Notes: generated by a model not told the origin, from the letters alone. A stretch of 34,380 nt of DNA from Jimgerdemannia flammicorona (GCA_003990745.1 RBNI01000290.1:1-34380); one strand, 5' to 3'. Counted from the stretch's first letter, positions 1-9,749 are shown. Program-made: numbers and translations.

Positions 1-64
<64 letters not shown>
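1..64. repeat. poly-A tract at the window edge
   Basis: A pure run of 64 A leads directly into the middle of a reverse-transcriptase reading frame at base 65. It could be the poly-A tail of a + strand LINE that inserted into gypsy-1, or an assembly artefact at a homopolymer. The window does not show what lies to its left. Confidence 0.9.
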
Positions 65-66
<2 letters not shown>

Positions 67-2260
67 GGAGACTCTGTGTAGATTACAGAAAACTCAATTC
101 AGTTACTGAAAAGGATGCCTATTCTTTGCCCAGAATTGATGACCTTTTAGATCAGTTATAAGATGCCAGATACTTTAGCAATATGGACCTTTTTACAGGA
201 TTCTATGAGATCCCCATAGACCCCAAATATATTCAAAAGACAGCCTTCCTTACTCTAGGAAAACTGTTTGAATACCTCTGAATGCCCTTTGGACTTTGCA
301 ATATACCCCCACCTTTCAGAAAATGATGAATTCAGTCTATACCTCCTTGATTCACCACTGTCTGATTGTATACATGGATGATTCCAATATCTATTTAGAA
401 AATTTCAAAGAACACCTGTACTACCTAAAGGAATTCTTCAAGCTCACCTGCAAGAACCACCTGAGACTCAATGCAAAGAAATGCTACTTCAGGAAATAGA
501 AACTTAAATTCCTTAGATTTATAGTTTCAAAAGAGAGAATCCATACAGACTCAAAGAAAACTGAGAAGATCAACAATTGGCCAGTACCCAAGATCTCAAA
601 GGAAATACTATTATTACTGATGCTAGTATTCTACTATAGAAGATTTATCAAGGACTTCACCTAAATTGCTGCCCCAATCTGAATCCTTCTTAAGAAAGGA
701 GTGTTATTCAAATAGACAGAATCATAAGAGAAAGCCTTCAAAGAACTCAAAAACTGTATGACCACAGCACCAATCCTTTTGTGCCCCAATCTAGAGAAGC
801 CATTCATCTTATATATATACTGATGCTTCTAAAGATGGCCTAGGAGCAGTTCTAGCCTAAGAAAGACCTGACCAGCAGTACCATATAATAGCTTATATAA
901 GCCAAGCTACTAATCAGCATCAGATAAACTATGGTAGCACCAAACTGGAATACCTTACAGTCATATGGGTGGTCACCCTGTTCAAGCATTATCTCATTGT
1001 AAAAGGATTCACTCTAATTACAGACCATGTAGCCCTCAAATAGCTATTCAACTATAAGGAACCCACTAGAATCCTAGCCTGCTGGATCCTTATTCTTCAA
1101 GATTACAAAATCACCATCATCCACAAAGCAGGAAAAGCTCACAACAATGTTGATGTACTTTCCTGCCAGCCCCAATAAACCAGAAGAAGAGTGTCCCAAG
1201 GAACTACACTCTAAAGGAAGCTCCTCAGACCATCAAGGCATAGGAAGATCTCATTCAAAAAGAACATCAGAAAGCCCACTAAGGACAGGTGAATATAGAA
1301 GAAAAGTTACAAACAATACACCAACATTGGCCCAACCTCAGAATATAAGTTCAGGACATACTCAAGAAATGTGACACCTGCCAGAAGTACTAAGGAAGGA
1401 AGAACTACCAAGCACCACTACAACCAATCATACCACCAGACAACATTTTTCAGAGATAGAGAGTAGATATAATTGGACTTCTATCAGTTATACCAAGAAG
1501 AAACAGGTATATTCTTGTATTTGAGAAATATCTAACCAAGTGGCTTGAGGCTTTCCCAATGGAAATTGCAGATGCCTTAATCATTATAGGCCTTCTCCAT
1601 AGACTCACACTCAGATATGGACCCCCAGAAGAGCTCATCTCTGACTGAGGCACAGAATTCATCAATAACATAATTATAAGTTATGCCTGAATTCACAAGA
1701 TCCACCTTAAATGAACTACATCATACTACATACTCCCAGACCAATGGCATGACAGAAAGAATGAACCAGACTATCAAGAAAGAACTTGCCTGAGTCAATC
1801 CTACTAATTGGGACCTCTGCTTATTTGAGATCCTATGGAAAATTCATAACACCCCTGCTACTTCCACCAAACAAAAGCTATTCAAAATAATGTTTACCAA
1901 GAAAACTAGAACTACTGACCATGAGAACCTTGGAGACCTCCTTAAGAAGGTGGAACAGTTACATAATTAAGTCTGAGCTCAGATTATCAAAGCCCAAAAA
2001 AGACAAAAGAAGTACTATAACTAGAAATAGAAGGATCAGAAGATCAAGATTGGAGATCAAGTACTAGTTTGGAGAAGCATGATCAAAATAAATTTTGCTG
2101 CTAAACTGGAGCCTAAATGGGAAGGACCTTATCTTGTACACAACATCAGAGAAACCAGCATCTATTTAAGAAACATAGATAGATGGACCCTCAGGACACT
2201 AGTACACATCAACTACCTCAAGATATACCTCTCCCATTATGAACCAGACAATTGACTAGT
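65..2260 (+). pseudogene. gypsy-1 pol relic: RT, RNase H, integrase
   Basis: This relic encoded the polyprotein part that copies and integrates the element. RT: VDYRKLN near 80-100, FSNMDLFTGF near 175-205, MPFGLCN near 282-300, and the catalytic box as YMDDSNIY near 370-393 (family consensus YxDD). A one-base shift near 303-312 separates the RT halves. RNase H: YTDASKDGLGAVL near 820-855 and LITDH near 1015-1030. Integrase: CDTCQKY near 1370-1390 (second half of the HHCC finger), a core with VDIIGL and KWLEAFP near 1465-1560, YGPPEELISD near 1615-1650, and TNGMTERMNQTIK near 1740-1780. A GPY/F-type tail (KWEGPYLV) lies near 2115-2145. In-frame stops are frequent. No chromodomain was recognised. 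Confidence 0.88.
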
Positions 2261-2744
2261 GCCTCCAGACCCTTGTTCTGAGTTCATTTCAATCACTCCT
2301 AGTTTCTCTTCTACAATTTCAACAAGCCAATAGAAACCCTCTTCAGCAAATCCAGACTCATTAAGAGAACCTCAACTTGGTCAGACATTTACTATAAGTC
2401 CACCCTGCAGGCCTACTATACAATTGGTGAACAGTTGCAGAACCTCCCAGCAGCAGACCTAATCTATATCAGAAACTCCACTGGCCTCATCCGAAAAAAT
2501 ACCACTGCCACAGACAGATTGTATATAATTTATAAATAAAATGTCCCAGTATTGATACAAGCACAATTTCTCCTAAATGACATCCAAAATATGAATCCTG
2601 CTACCTACTAGAGCATAATCAACTATATCAAAATCCTGTTTCCAGAAGAAGAAGAAGAATATGTTAAGTAGAGTGACTCTGATCCAAATGAAGATACTAG
2701 CTCAGATATTGATACTAAAGATACTTATGTATATTGAAATAATG

Positions 2745-2789
2745 ACTAAAGGATTGTCTAAGGACAGACTATCCTTTAGTAGGAGCTGA
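2745..2789 (+). other. hairpin and purine-rich stretch just before the gypsy-1 3' LTR
   Basis: Bases 2745-2754 (ACTAAAGGAT) are the exact reverse complement of 2771-2780. The stem continues inward with GTCT (2756-2759) pairing AGAC (2766-2769) after one T-T mismatch. The purine-rich AGGAGC stretch that follows ends just before the likely LTR start, where a polypurine tract that primes plus-strand synthesis would be expected. The hairpin is seen directly; the tract role is inferred. Confidence 0.5.
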
Positions 2790-3070
2790 TGTGATAAGCA
2801 ACAGAATTGCATCACTGAAATCATAAATTAGCCATATACTATATCTAGTGCACTAAGCAACCAAGACTGCTTTACTGCACCAACCTGTATATTTAGCCAG
2901 AGATATCAGAAACAGTATGTTTACCTGTACCCTCTAGATACACTGTACCCTCAAGAAATACTTACCATAGATAGAAATCTATAATTAGCAACATAGTAAT
3001 CAGATAGCAACCCTAACTGTATAAAATACCCCAGAGATAAGAGTGAATAAACCTGGGTAAAGTAGGCAGA
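2790..3070 (+). repeat. gypsy-1 putative 3' LTR (right end not defined)
   Basis: The stretch begins TGTGATAAGCAACAG after a purine-rich tract and downstream of the integrase tail. It contains a TATA-like box and AATAAA-type sequence near 3020-3050, as an LTR U3/R region should. No second copy is in the window, so the end cannot be set by comparison. The LTR may extend through the tandem repeats to about 3,600-3,700. Confidence 0.5.
3020..3053 (+). promoter_or_regulatory. LTR core promoter / polyadenylation block of gypsy-1
   Basis: TATAAAATACCCC is followed by GATAAGAGTGAATAAACCT. Nearly the same block occurs on the - strand at 20,187-20,221 in the gypsy-2 LTR, which supports both as retained LTR core signals (TATA box plus AATAAA). 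Conservation amid heavily mutated surroundings is seen directly; the function is inferred. Confidence 0.55.
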
Positions 3071-3092
3071 GGGGGTGGGGTAGGCAGAGAGA

Positions 3093-3460
3093 GCATATAA
3101 ATTTACAGCTCTCTATCAGCAGTAAGAGGCAGCCCTAAGCTATCAGTGCCTAGGTCAGTGGGTGAGGTCAGTGGGTATGGGGTTAGCAGAGAGAGTGCAC
3201 AAAATTTGCAGCCCTCTGCTGACAGCAAGGGGCAGCCCTAAGCTGCAAGTGTCCAGGATAGAGGGATTGACAGAGGGGGCAGAGCAGGTGGGGGGAGTGT
3301 ACAAAATTTGTGGCCTTCTACCAGCAGTATGGAGTATCCTCAAGGAGCCTGTGCCTAGGCTGGGGGTTAGTGGGGTTGGCAGAGGGAGCACACAAAATTT
3401 GCAGCCCTTTGCTAGTAGCATAGAGATAATCCCAAGCCACCAAAGAGTCTGAGTCCAGGT
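3093..3460. repeat. degenerate ~100-bp tandem repeat, four units
   Basis: Four units each contain an ACAAAATTTGCAGCCC-like core. The AAATTT landmark lies at 3099, 3202, 3304 and 3395, giving periods of 103, 102 and 91 bp. Open frames on both strands here are by-products of the repeat. It may be part of the gypsy-1 LTR (U5) or an independent minisatellite. Confidence 0.75.
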
Positions 3461-3474
3461 TAGAGGATAATACT

Positions 3475-3594
3475 GGTGGTTGGAGGGTACTTCTGGCAGT
3501 TGGAGGGTACTTCTGGTGGTCAGAGGGTGCTTTCAGTGATCAGAGAGCATTTCCAGCAGTTAGAGGGTGCTTTTGATGATTGAAGTCTACTACA
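3475..3594. repeat. 20-bp tandem repeat, about six units
   Basis: Units such as GGCAGTTGGAGGGTACTTCT repeat with an exact 20-bp period from 3475. The first five units are clear and the sixth is degenerate. It lies directly after the ~100-bp repeats. Confidence 0.8.
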
Positions 3595-3645
3595 GATTCA
3601 GGTCCTGTCACTGGTTCAGGTCTCATGAGCACTCTGGTCCTATAC

Positions 3646-3671
3646 TATAGTGCTGCACTGGCAGCACTATA
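3646..3671. repeat. perfect 11-bp inverted repeat with 4-nt loop
   Basis: TATAGTGCTGC (3646-3656), loop ACTG, then GCAGCACTATA (3661-3671): an 11-bp perfect stem. No neighbouring gene explains it. It could be a transposon-end or foldback remnant. Confidence 0.7.
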
Positions 3672-3840
3672 AAGCAGGGCCAAGGGACTAGTAGGGCCTA
3701 GCATAATGGCTAAACTAGTGCTACAGAAGAGGTGCCTGGCTGCCAGCCCAAACCCCTACAAAATACTGCTCAATCTATACAAAATGACTGCTGAACTCTC
3801 ATGAAAGATTGCCTAACCCTTACAAAAACTGCTCCACCTA

Positions 3841-4746
3841 CCAGTCCCAGGCCTTGATGAGCCTGTCATCTATTTTGAGTATAATAACTATTATATCTGA
3901 GCTCTTCTCAAAGGCAACAGTACTATAGTAGTTATGTGGTTGGAATAGAACAGCCATGTTGACTATAAATGAGACCCTGAAACTATAGGTGAGGTCATAT
4001 CAGACTCTGCTGCTATCCTCCCAGGTTGGGCTCTTTCTTTTCAGGATATAGAATATTACTAGAGTGATATTGTTATCTGTGTGTATGGGCAGAGAAATAT
4101 TATGCCTGATGTATCCTGATGTGATATAAGTATATAGTTGGGTGAACCTTTGGTACAGAACCTCATACTGCCAGGCTGTACTGGTAGATGCCTGCCCTTG
4201 GTCCAGCCCTGGGAGCCCTGGCTTGGAAACCTGCTAAAACAGATAGCATTTGATCAGTCCTTTTTATATATAGGGGGGCAGAAACCCTCTGGGCCACAGA
4301 AAACTCCTAAGCTGCAGCACCAAAAAAGCAGAGCTCCTCACCTCATACAGTATACTAAATTGCACCAAGAATATACATACAGCTGCACCAAGATCACTAC
4401 CAAGCTGGCCTGCTGTATGCTCTACCAATCTGCTCAAAGAACTCCAGATCATAGCTATCATTACCACATAGGCCATGTTGTGCTTGTATGCAGTTTGCTC
4501 TTTGACAGCACTTCTAAAGTTCTGGTAGAGGTACAGAATCTTATATATCCCTGGAATTGTATCAAAAAGAATATATCAGCAAAGAGAGTGATTATCTGGA
4601 GAGGAGAAAAAAAAAAGGGAGATGAGTATAGGGGATTTCAGAACTCCAGAACTCACTCTTTACCAGTATTACAGTATACCCAATTCCCATCCAAACCCCC
4701 CCTCCTTGCTTTTTTCACCCCCTCTTTTCTGCTATCTAGTATTTGA
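3841..4746 (+). pseudogene. unassigned relic reading frame
   Basis: One + strand frame is fully open from about 4138 to 4746 (about 200 codons). It extends upstream to 3841 with only a few TGA and TAG stops, in contexts a C-to-T change could explain, for example YYI-stop-ALLKGNS and DYK-stop-DPETIGE. Before 3841 stops become denser. There is no convincing ATG start for the open part. The translation is rich in aromatic and Cys residues (YFEYNNYY near 3871-3894). I do not recognise the family and see no RT, transposase or endonuclease motif. It may be a decayed transposon ORF, or chance openness in CpG-poor DNA; the long low-stop stretch favours a former gene. Confidence 0.35.
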
Positions 4747-5087
4747 TGCAATTCTTACAAACCTTATTGATGTGGCAGTAAAGCTTATTACTATAGAGGT
4801 TTCTTACCACTATTGTAACCACCTCTCTATAATCATTAATAATGATATAGTTCTCTTTATCATTGGTTACTCCTGCTGGCCAATAGATCCCTTGATTAAG
4901 AATAACTAGCTCTGATTCAAATATAGACCCCAAGCCTTAATGATGATACTGGTACTGCTCATACTGAACATCTTACCCTTGAATTTCTCTATTTGATCAG
5001 TGGATGTGGTTGAACTTGAGTAACTTTGAACTCTCCTTTCCAATAGAACTGAGCCCTAATCTGAGGGATCAAGATAAGTATATAAAT
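4747..5087. other. non-coding stretch, nothing recognised
   Basis: AT-rich, CpG-free DNA between the relic frame and the 15-bp minisatellite. No element motif or RNA gene was seen; short open frames on both strands are not convincing. Confidence 0.5.
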
Positions 5088-5312
5088 GGATTGTGTGTGG
5101 GTGGGTTTTATGTGAATGAGTTATATGTAGACAGATTGCATGCAGATGGGTTGTATGTGGATGGGTTGGGTGCAGACAGGTTGCATACAGATGGGTTGCA
5201 TGCAGATAGATTGTATGCAGATAGGTTGTATGTGGACAGGTTGTGTGCAGATAGGTTGTGTGTGGACAGATTGCATGCAGACAGGTTGCATGTAGACAGA
5301 TTGCATGCAGGT
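5088..5312. repeat. 15-bp minisatellite, 15 units
   Basis: Fifteen units of 15 bp (type TTGCATGCAGACAGG) run without interruption. Because the unit is a multiple of three, the array is open in several frames on both strands and reads as the pentapeptide series RLHAD, RLYVD, RLCVD on the + strand. The open frames probably reflect the repeat, not a gene. Degenerate related sequence continues to about 5,440. Confidence 0.9.
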
Positions 5313-6189
5313 ATCATGTAAGTGTTTTTAGGGGAGACTATATAAAAATGAAGTTAAATAAAACACAGAGATGGGTATTTCAGAAAAAGAGTGTGAGTGA
5401 GTAAGTTGTATGCTGACAAGTTGTATGAGTTACACAAGATTGCTCATGAAGGCTTGCTTCTGTTTCTTTTGAGACCTCCATCATGCAATACATTGACTCA
5501 ATAGCTCAGCCATCAAAGGCATATCCCACAATGTCCACCAGCCTTTCTTCATCTTGATCAGATGTTATGAATAAAGTTGGCAGATCTCACTATAGAGCTG
5601 TAGACTCTAAGAAAAGCATGAGGTGAATTAGATCATGCTGGGGGAAATTAAAAAAGTAAATACAAGTAAACAAGTGGCAGCAGAATGAGCAACTTATATC
5701 TACTATTGGCTGCTCCAAAAAGGCTACCACATATATAGCTATGAGGTCTGTAAATTCTAAGGTCCAAAGGGCTACTATGAATTGTTGCCAGAATTCTCCC
5801 TCATCCCTACCATTGCTACCACCATTGCCATCACCACTGCTATTTCCACTGCTATTGCCCCTTTGGCTCTCAATGAGCAGCTTGTATACTGCTCATATGA
5901 GAAAGAATCTAACATTGTCAGCAGAGAGTATATTTCTACCTTGAATACTCCCTCTTTTGATGATCATTGCAGGGTAAAAAATGAGTAGACTGAACCAATG
6001 TATGATTAAGGGCTGCTGTTTTGTTTACTTATAATGTTGTAGGAAAGAAAAAGAATAAAGAAAAAGAACAAAGAAAGAATAAAAGAAGAGAGGGAACAAA
6101 AGAAAGAGTAATGTCACCAAAGTATAGTAGGAAAAAAAAACAGAGTGAAAAATATACAAAAAGAAAGAGTAATGTTACCAAAGATTTTA
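5313..6189. other. non-coding stretch with purine-rich tract and 23-bp direct repeat
   Basis: No coding domain was recognised. At 6030-6180 the + strand is an A/G-rich tract. In it a 23-bp sequence containing AAGAAAGAGTAATGT occurs twice (6100-6122 and 6161-6183) with one C/T difference. A gypsy-2 3' LTR would be expected around here, but I found no copy of the 5' LTR sequence. Confidence 0.5.
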
Positions 6190-6290
6190 TGTGATCAATC
6201 TAGATGGATCTGGATGGATCAATTTAGATGGATCAATCCAGATAGATCAATCCAGATCAATCTGGATCAGATCATGAGACTAATCCAAGT
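6190..6290. repeat. GATC-rich degenerate 14-bp repeat
   Basis: GATCAATCTAGATG-like units repeat with a period near 14 bp. They then turn into inverted copies (CCAGATCAATCTGGATC), so the block can also fold on itself. It sits at the presumed 3' end of gypsy-2 pol. Confidence 0.65.
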
Positions 6291-6379
6291 TGATTCAAAT
6301 CCATCATATGATGAATCTGAATTAAATCTCATCTGGATCAATTTCATCTGTTTGGAGCACTAGTCATAAGTAAAAGTCC

Positions 6380-7330
6380 ATCTATAGTCTTAAGCTAGTA
6401 GGTGTGATTCATGAATACTTAGTATATGAGATAAGATTCTTCCCATTTCAGTTTGAGTTTGGTACTTTAGTTTTCTTCTATAATGGTATAATACACTAAG
6501 ACTTATTGTCCAATAGGTAGAGGTTCAAGGTCAGCTTATAGTTATAGTACTTCTTCTATTGTTCTTATGCTTTAGTAATAAATCCTTATATCTACTAGCA
6601 TACTTTATATAATTAGGTGATCTCTTCAGTAACTTATTTTGTCAAATTTAGCTAGATTGATTTGGTGGGATCCTGTGCTTCTCAGCCATATACCAGATAG
6701 AAAGAGGTTTGTCAAGTAGCAGTTATCTTTGAAGTTTGAATGCTGAATAAGATTGCTAGAAGATAGATGTCCCAGTTAAGTTGATCTTGGGTTCTACTGA
6801 GACCTTGCTTGATGGTTTGGTTCATTCACTCAGTAAGTTTATTTACCTGAGAGTAGTAAGCTGTTGTCAGCTGCAGTTTGATCTTGAAGTTGCTTGTAAA
6901 GGTTTTCATAGCTTTGTTGATAAATTCCCAGTTTTGGTCTGTGATAATTTCCTTAGGAATACTATGATGCTGAAAATTTTATTATACAGGATTCCAATAA
7001 TTGTCTGGGCATTAGCAGTCTCAATGGCAAAAGCTTTAGGCTATTTTGTCAGATGATCTTCAATGGTGAGAATATAGCATCTTCCTTAGTTGATTACTGG
7101 AAGAGATCTAATAATGTTTATTCCTAGTCTTTAAAAGGCTCTAGCTGATGTAGTGATTAGTATTAGAGGTGCTTTGTCACTTGGCTTTTATCAGTATCTT
7201 TGGTAGATATCACATTGTTAAATGTGTGTTAAAATTTATTTCCTCATTTTGGGCCATTAGTATCATATCTTGATTCTTGCAATAGTGGCACCAATTCCTT
7301 AATATGCATTCTGAACATAATTTATCATCA
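6380..7330 (-). pseudogene. gypsy-2 integrase relic
   Basis: On the - strand the integrase core is readable: GINIIRSLP, then YILTIEDHLTK, then KAFAIETANAQTI (about 7,000-7,130), a second-Asp region IITDQNWEFINKAM (near 6,900-6,945), and LTEWMNQTIKQGL (near 6,800-6,840) carrying the catalytic-Glu helix. The order matches the Ty3/gypsy D,D-35-E integrase that inserts the cDNA. The C-terminal GPY/F-like part (6,380-6,500) is badly degraded, and the HHCC finger (7,200-7,330) is hardly visible. Stops and at least one frame change separate the pieces. Confidence 0.82.
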
Positions 7331-7689
7331 GAATTTTTAATATTTCTTCTTCTCTTGGGATAAGGATATACTGATCTCCTTCTACTATCTAAAGTTTGCT
7401 ATCACCTTCCTGAAATTTTTTAAAGTTTCTTTAGATAAATAGCTTATGGGCTGGCTGAATTCCTTTCTTGAAGCTCTTATGGTGCAGACTCCAGGTGAGG
7501 GTGAGGCATAATTCTTGATTCATTTGGGAGAGTAGAAAGTAGCCTTCTCTTGTAGAGGCTCTTTCTCTTCTTGTTGATTCTATGGGATTCTTGACAGGAT
7601 ATTGATATTGGAATTCTTAGTACCTTTCTTATAAATAATATTGAACTGGTATTCTTGCAAGGATATAATCTACCTAGCAAAGATTTCTG

Positions 7690-7970
7690 AAGGTTCTGAC
7701 TTATTGAACAACTATTATAGGGCTTGATAGTCTGTAATGAGGACAAATCTCTTTCCCAGAAGATAGTGTTGAAAATGATCTACTGCCTATATTACTGCTA
7801 GGCATTCTAACTTGATGGCTCTATAGTTCACTTGTGATTCAATTGTAGCTTTGCTAGCATATTTGATAATATGCTCTCTCTTTTGGTCATCTTGCTAGAA
7901 CAGAATTGATCCAAGTCCTAGAGCTGAGGCATTGGTTGCCAGGATAAATAACTTGTTGAAGTTTAGTTGA
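7690..7970 (-). pseudogene. gypsy-2 RNase H relic
   Basis: The - strand reads KLFILATNASALGLGSIL (first acidic residue of the usual TDAS now Asn), then IKYASKA, KLECLAVI, AVDHFQHYLLGKRFVLITD, the typical Ty3/gypsy RNase H order. This domain removes the RNA strand during reverse transcription. It lies directly after RT in the same polyprotein. Two or more stops interrupt it. Confidence 0.85.
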
Positions 7971-8189
7971 GCCAAAACAGGTGCTTTAGTGAGAGCCTTC
8001 TTAAGTAGATCAAATAACTTCTGTTGGTCTTCCTTTTAATGGAATAGTTGGTTCTTCTTGATAATATCTCATAGTAGTACTGCTTTGTCAGAAAATCTTA
8101 AAATAAATTACCAATAGTAAAATACTAATATAAGGAAGGATAGGGTCTCCTTTGCTGAGGTTGGGGTTGGGTAGTTCTTGACTTTCTCT

Positions 8190-8830
8190 ATCTTATGAGG
8201 GTCAGCATGGGTTCCTTGGGCTGAGACAACATATCCCAGATATTTGACTTGAAGAAGCATTTCTTAATATTGAGTCTGAGTTCTAATCTTCAAATAGTGT
8301 CAAATACTTCATAGAAGTCTTGCAGGTATTGTTTGAATATTTCAGAGTAGATGATTATATCATCTATATATACTAGTATATTTCTTCCAATGAGATCTTA
8401 GTAGATATAGTTTATCATTCATTGGAATGAGACTGATGTATTGTAAAATCCAAATGGTATACAAAGATATTTATACTATCCTTGTCTAATAATAAAAGCT
8501 GTTTTGCAGATATTATTCTTAGTAATAGATATTACTTGGAATTCTTGAAATTAGTCTGTGATAGTCATGTACTTAGCTTTTCCAAGAGTATTAAGGAGGT
8601 TATCAATTCTTGATAGTGGGTAGATATCCTCTATAGTAATCTTATTAAGTTTTCTGAAGTCTACAACTAGTCTCCATCCTCCTTTCTTTAGTACTATGAT
8701 TGCTGATAAAGCCCAAGGGCTTGATAAGGGTCTGATAACTCTATTTTGTAATATTTCTTCTATATGTTATTGTTCAAACTCAATCAGGTGGTATGGTATT
8801 TGGTATGGGTACTGTCAGATTAGTTTTGCA
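8190..8830 (-). pseudogene. gypsy-2 reverse transcriptase relic
   Basis: Reading one - strand frame through about 200 codons gives the classical Ty3/gypsy RT order: WRLVVDFRKLNKIT, then YPLSRIDNLLNTLG, KYMTITD, KTAFII, IPFGFYNTSVSFQ, and the catalytic box VYIDDIIIYSE with YIDD at 8359-8370. Both Asp of the box are intact. Interruptions are mostly single-base stops in the same frame, so this RT decayed by substitution. The dUTPase is upstream and RNase H downstream. Confidence 0.92.
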
Positions 8831-9389
8831 TCTCCTATATATATAGCATACTCTCTATATTAATATGGCAGGAAGTTATTATATATAGTAGTAAATATAT
8901 CTTTGTATTCTTCTATCAGCTTTTATATCTGTTGTTGCTGATTCTTTATTAGTGTTGTCTCAATATTGATGGCTTTGATTGCTGTCTTCCTCTCTAGTAC
9001 TATCAGTCTCACTGGGGAGAGCTTGCTGTTTCCCAAGAATTCAAAGACTTCTTCCTCATAGGTATCTATTAGTGGTTCAAAGTACCCCAGTGTTGTTTCT
9101 TTGGGAATTGTTACTGCTTTAAAGCTCAAATTTCTAATAGAGATGTGAATAGTGACATCTGATCATAAATTCATTCTTTAGCTAGAAGAAGGTGATACTT
9201 TTCTTGAAGTCTGATTTAAGACTCAAATATCAGATTGTTGGCATCTTCTGATAGATATATCTCTAGGCTTTATTGATAAAACTAGAGGACAACATCTTCT
9301 CTTACTCAAATGGAGCAGCAGAAGTATGGTTTCATTTGACAGAACTAAGCTACTATTGCTAGGTGAACTTCAATAGGTAGTTGGGTTTT

Positions 9390-9749
9390 ATTGATACTTC
9401 CAAAGCCTCCTTGTCTTCTCTTGGTGCTGCTGAGTTGGTCTACTTCTTAGATAGTTGGTTGTGATGTCTTGATGAATGGAATCTGACAGATGGCTTCTAA
9501 GAGATTAAAGACTCAGTGATTTCTGCTACTGTTATAGATGATAACCTTCAGTGGGCCTCAATAATCTTGATCAATAACTCCTCCTTCTACTGTAACTTCT
9601 TTGGCTACCAGAGATGATCTTGATGCCAGTTGACCATAGTATCTAGATGATATAGTAAGTATAATTTGAAGATCAAAGGTTCTTATAGTTCTGGAATATA
9701 GCATTGTCTGGTAGAGAAGACAGAGATTATATCCAACTAATCCTTCCAT
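9390..9749 (-). pseudogene. dUTPase domain within gypsy-2 pol
   Basis: dUTPases hydrolyse dUTP to dUMP and pyrophosphate and so keep uracil out of new DNA. All five motifs of the trimeric family can be aligned in one - strand frame. Motif 1: VGYNLC (consensus AGYDLY), about 9,720-9,737. Motif 2: GQLASRSSL, about 9,608-9,635. Motif 3: GGVIDQDY-stop-GPLKVIIYN, about 9,525-9,583, with the catalytic Asp of GVID kept. Motif 4: EAICQI (GDRICQ type). Motif 5: RRQGGFGS, about 9,395-9,420. No frameshift is needed; there are three stops (TGA, TGA, TAA). The first falls where DYRG is expected, so CGA probably became TGA. The domain lies between protease and RT. dUTPase-bearing Ty3/gypsy elements have been reported from Basidiomycota. 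Confidence 0.88.

Larger units (their letters stand above)
65..3070 (+). mobile_element. gypsy-1: decayed Ty3/gypsy LTR retrotransposon, 3' part
   Basis: The order RT, RNase H, integrase, then a putative 3' LTR on the + strand identifies a Ty3/gypsy (Metaviridae-type) element. The window begins inside the RT domain, so gag, protease and the 5' LTR are missing or lie to the left. All frames carry many TGA, TAG and TAA stops plus frameshifts, so it is not autonomous. The right limit is uncertain because the LTR end was not pinned and degenerate tandem repeats follow at once. Confidence 0.85.

Noticed and set aside
3155..3452. Overlapping open frames on both strands of about 90 codons
   Set aside because: They lie wholly in the degenerate ~100-bp tandem repeat; openness is a by-product of the repeat.
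5088..5312. CRISPR-like array
   Set aside because: Units are 15 bp, contiguous and without spacers; it is a minisatellite in a fungal genome.
6781..7056. 91-codon open frame on the + strand
   Set aside because: It is antisense to the gypsy-2 integrase core, where the motifs are clear.
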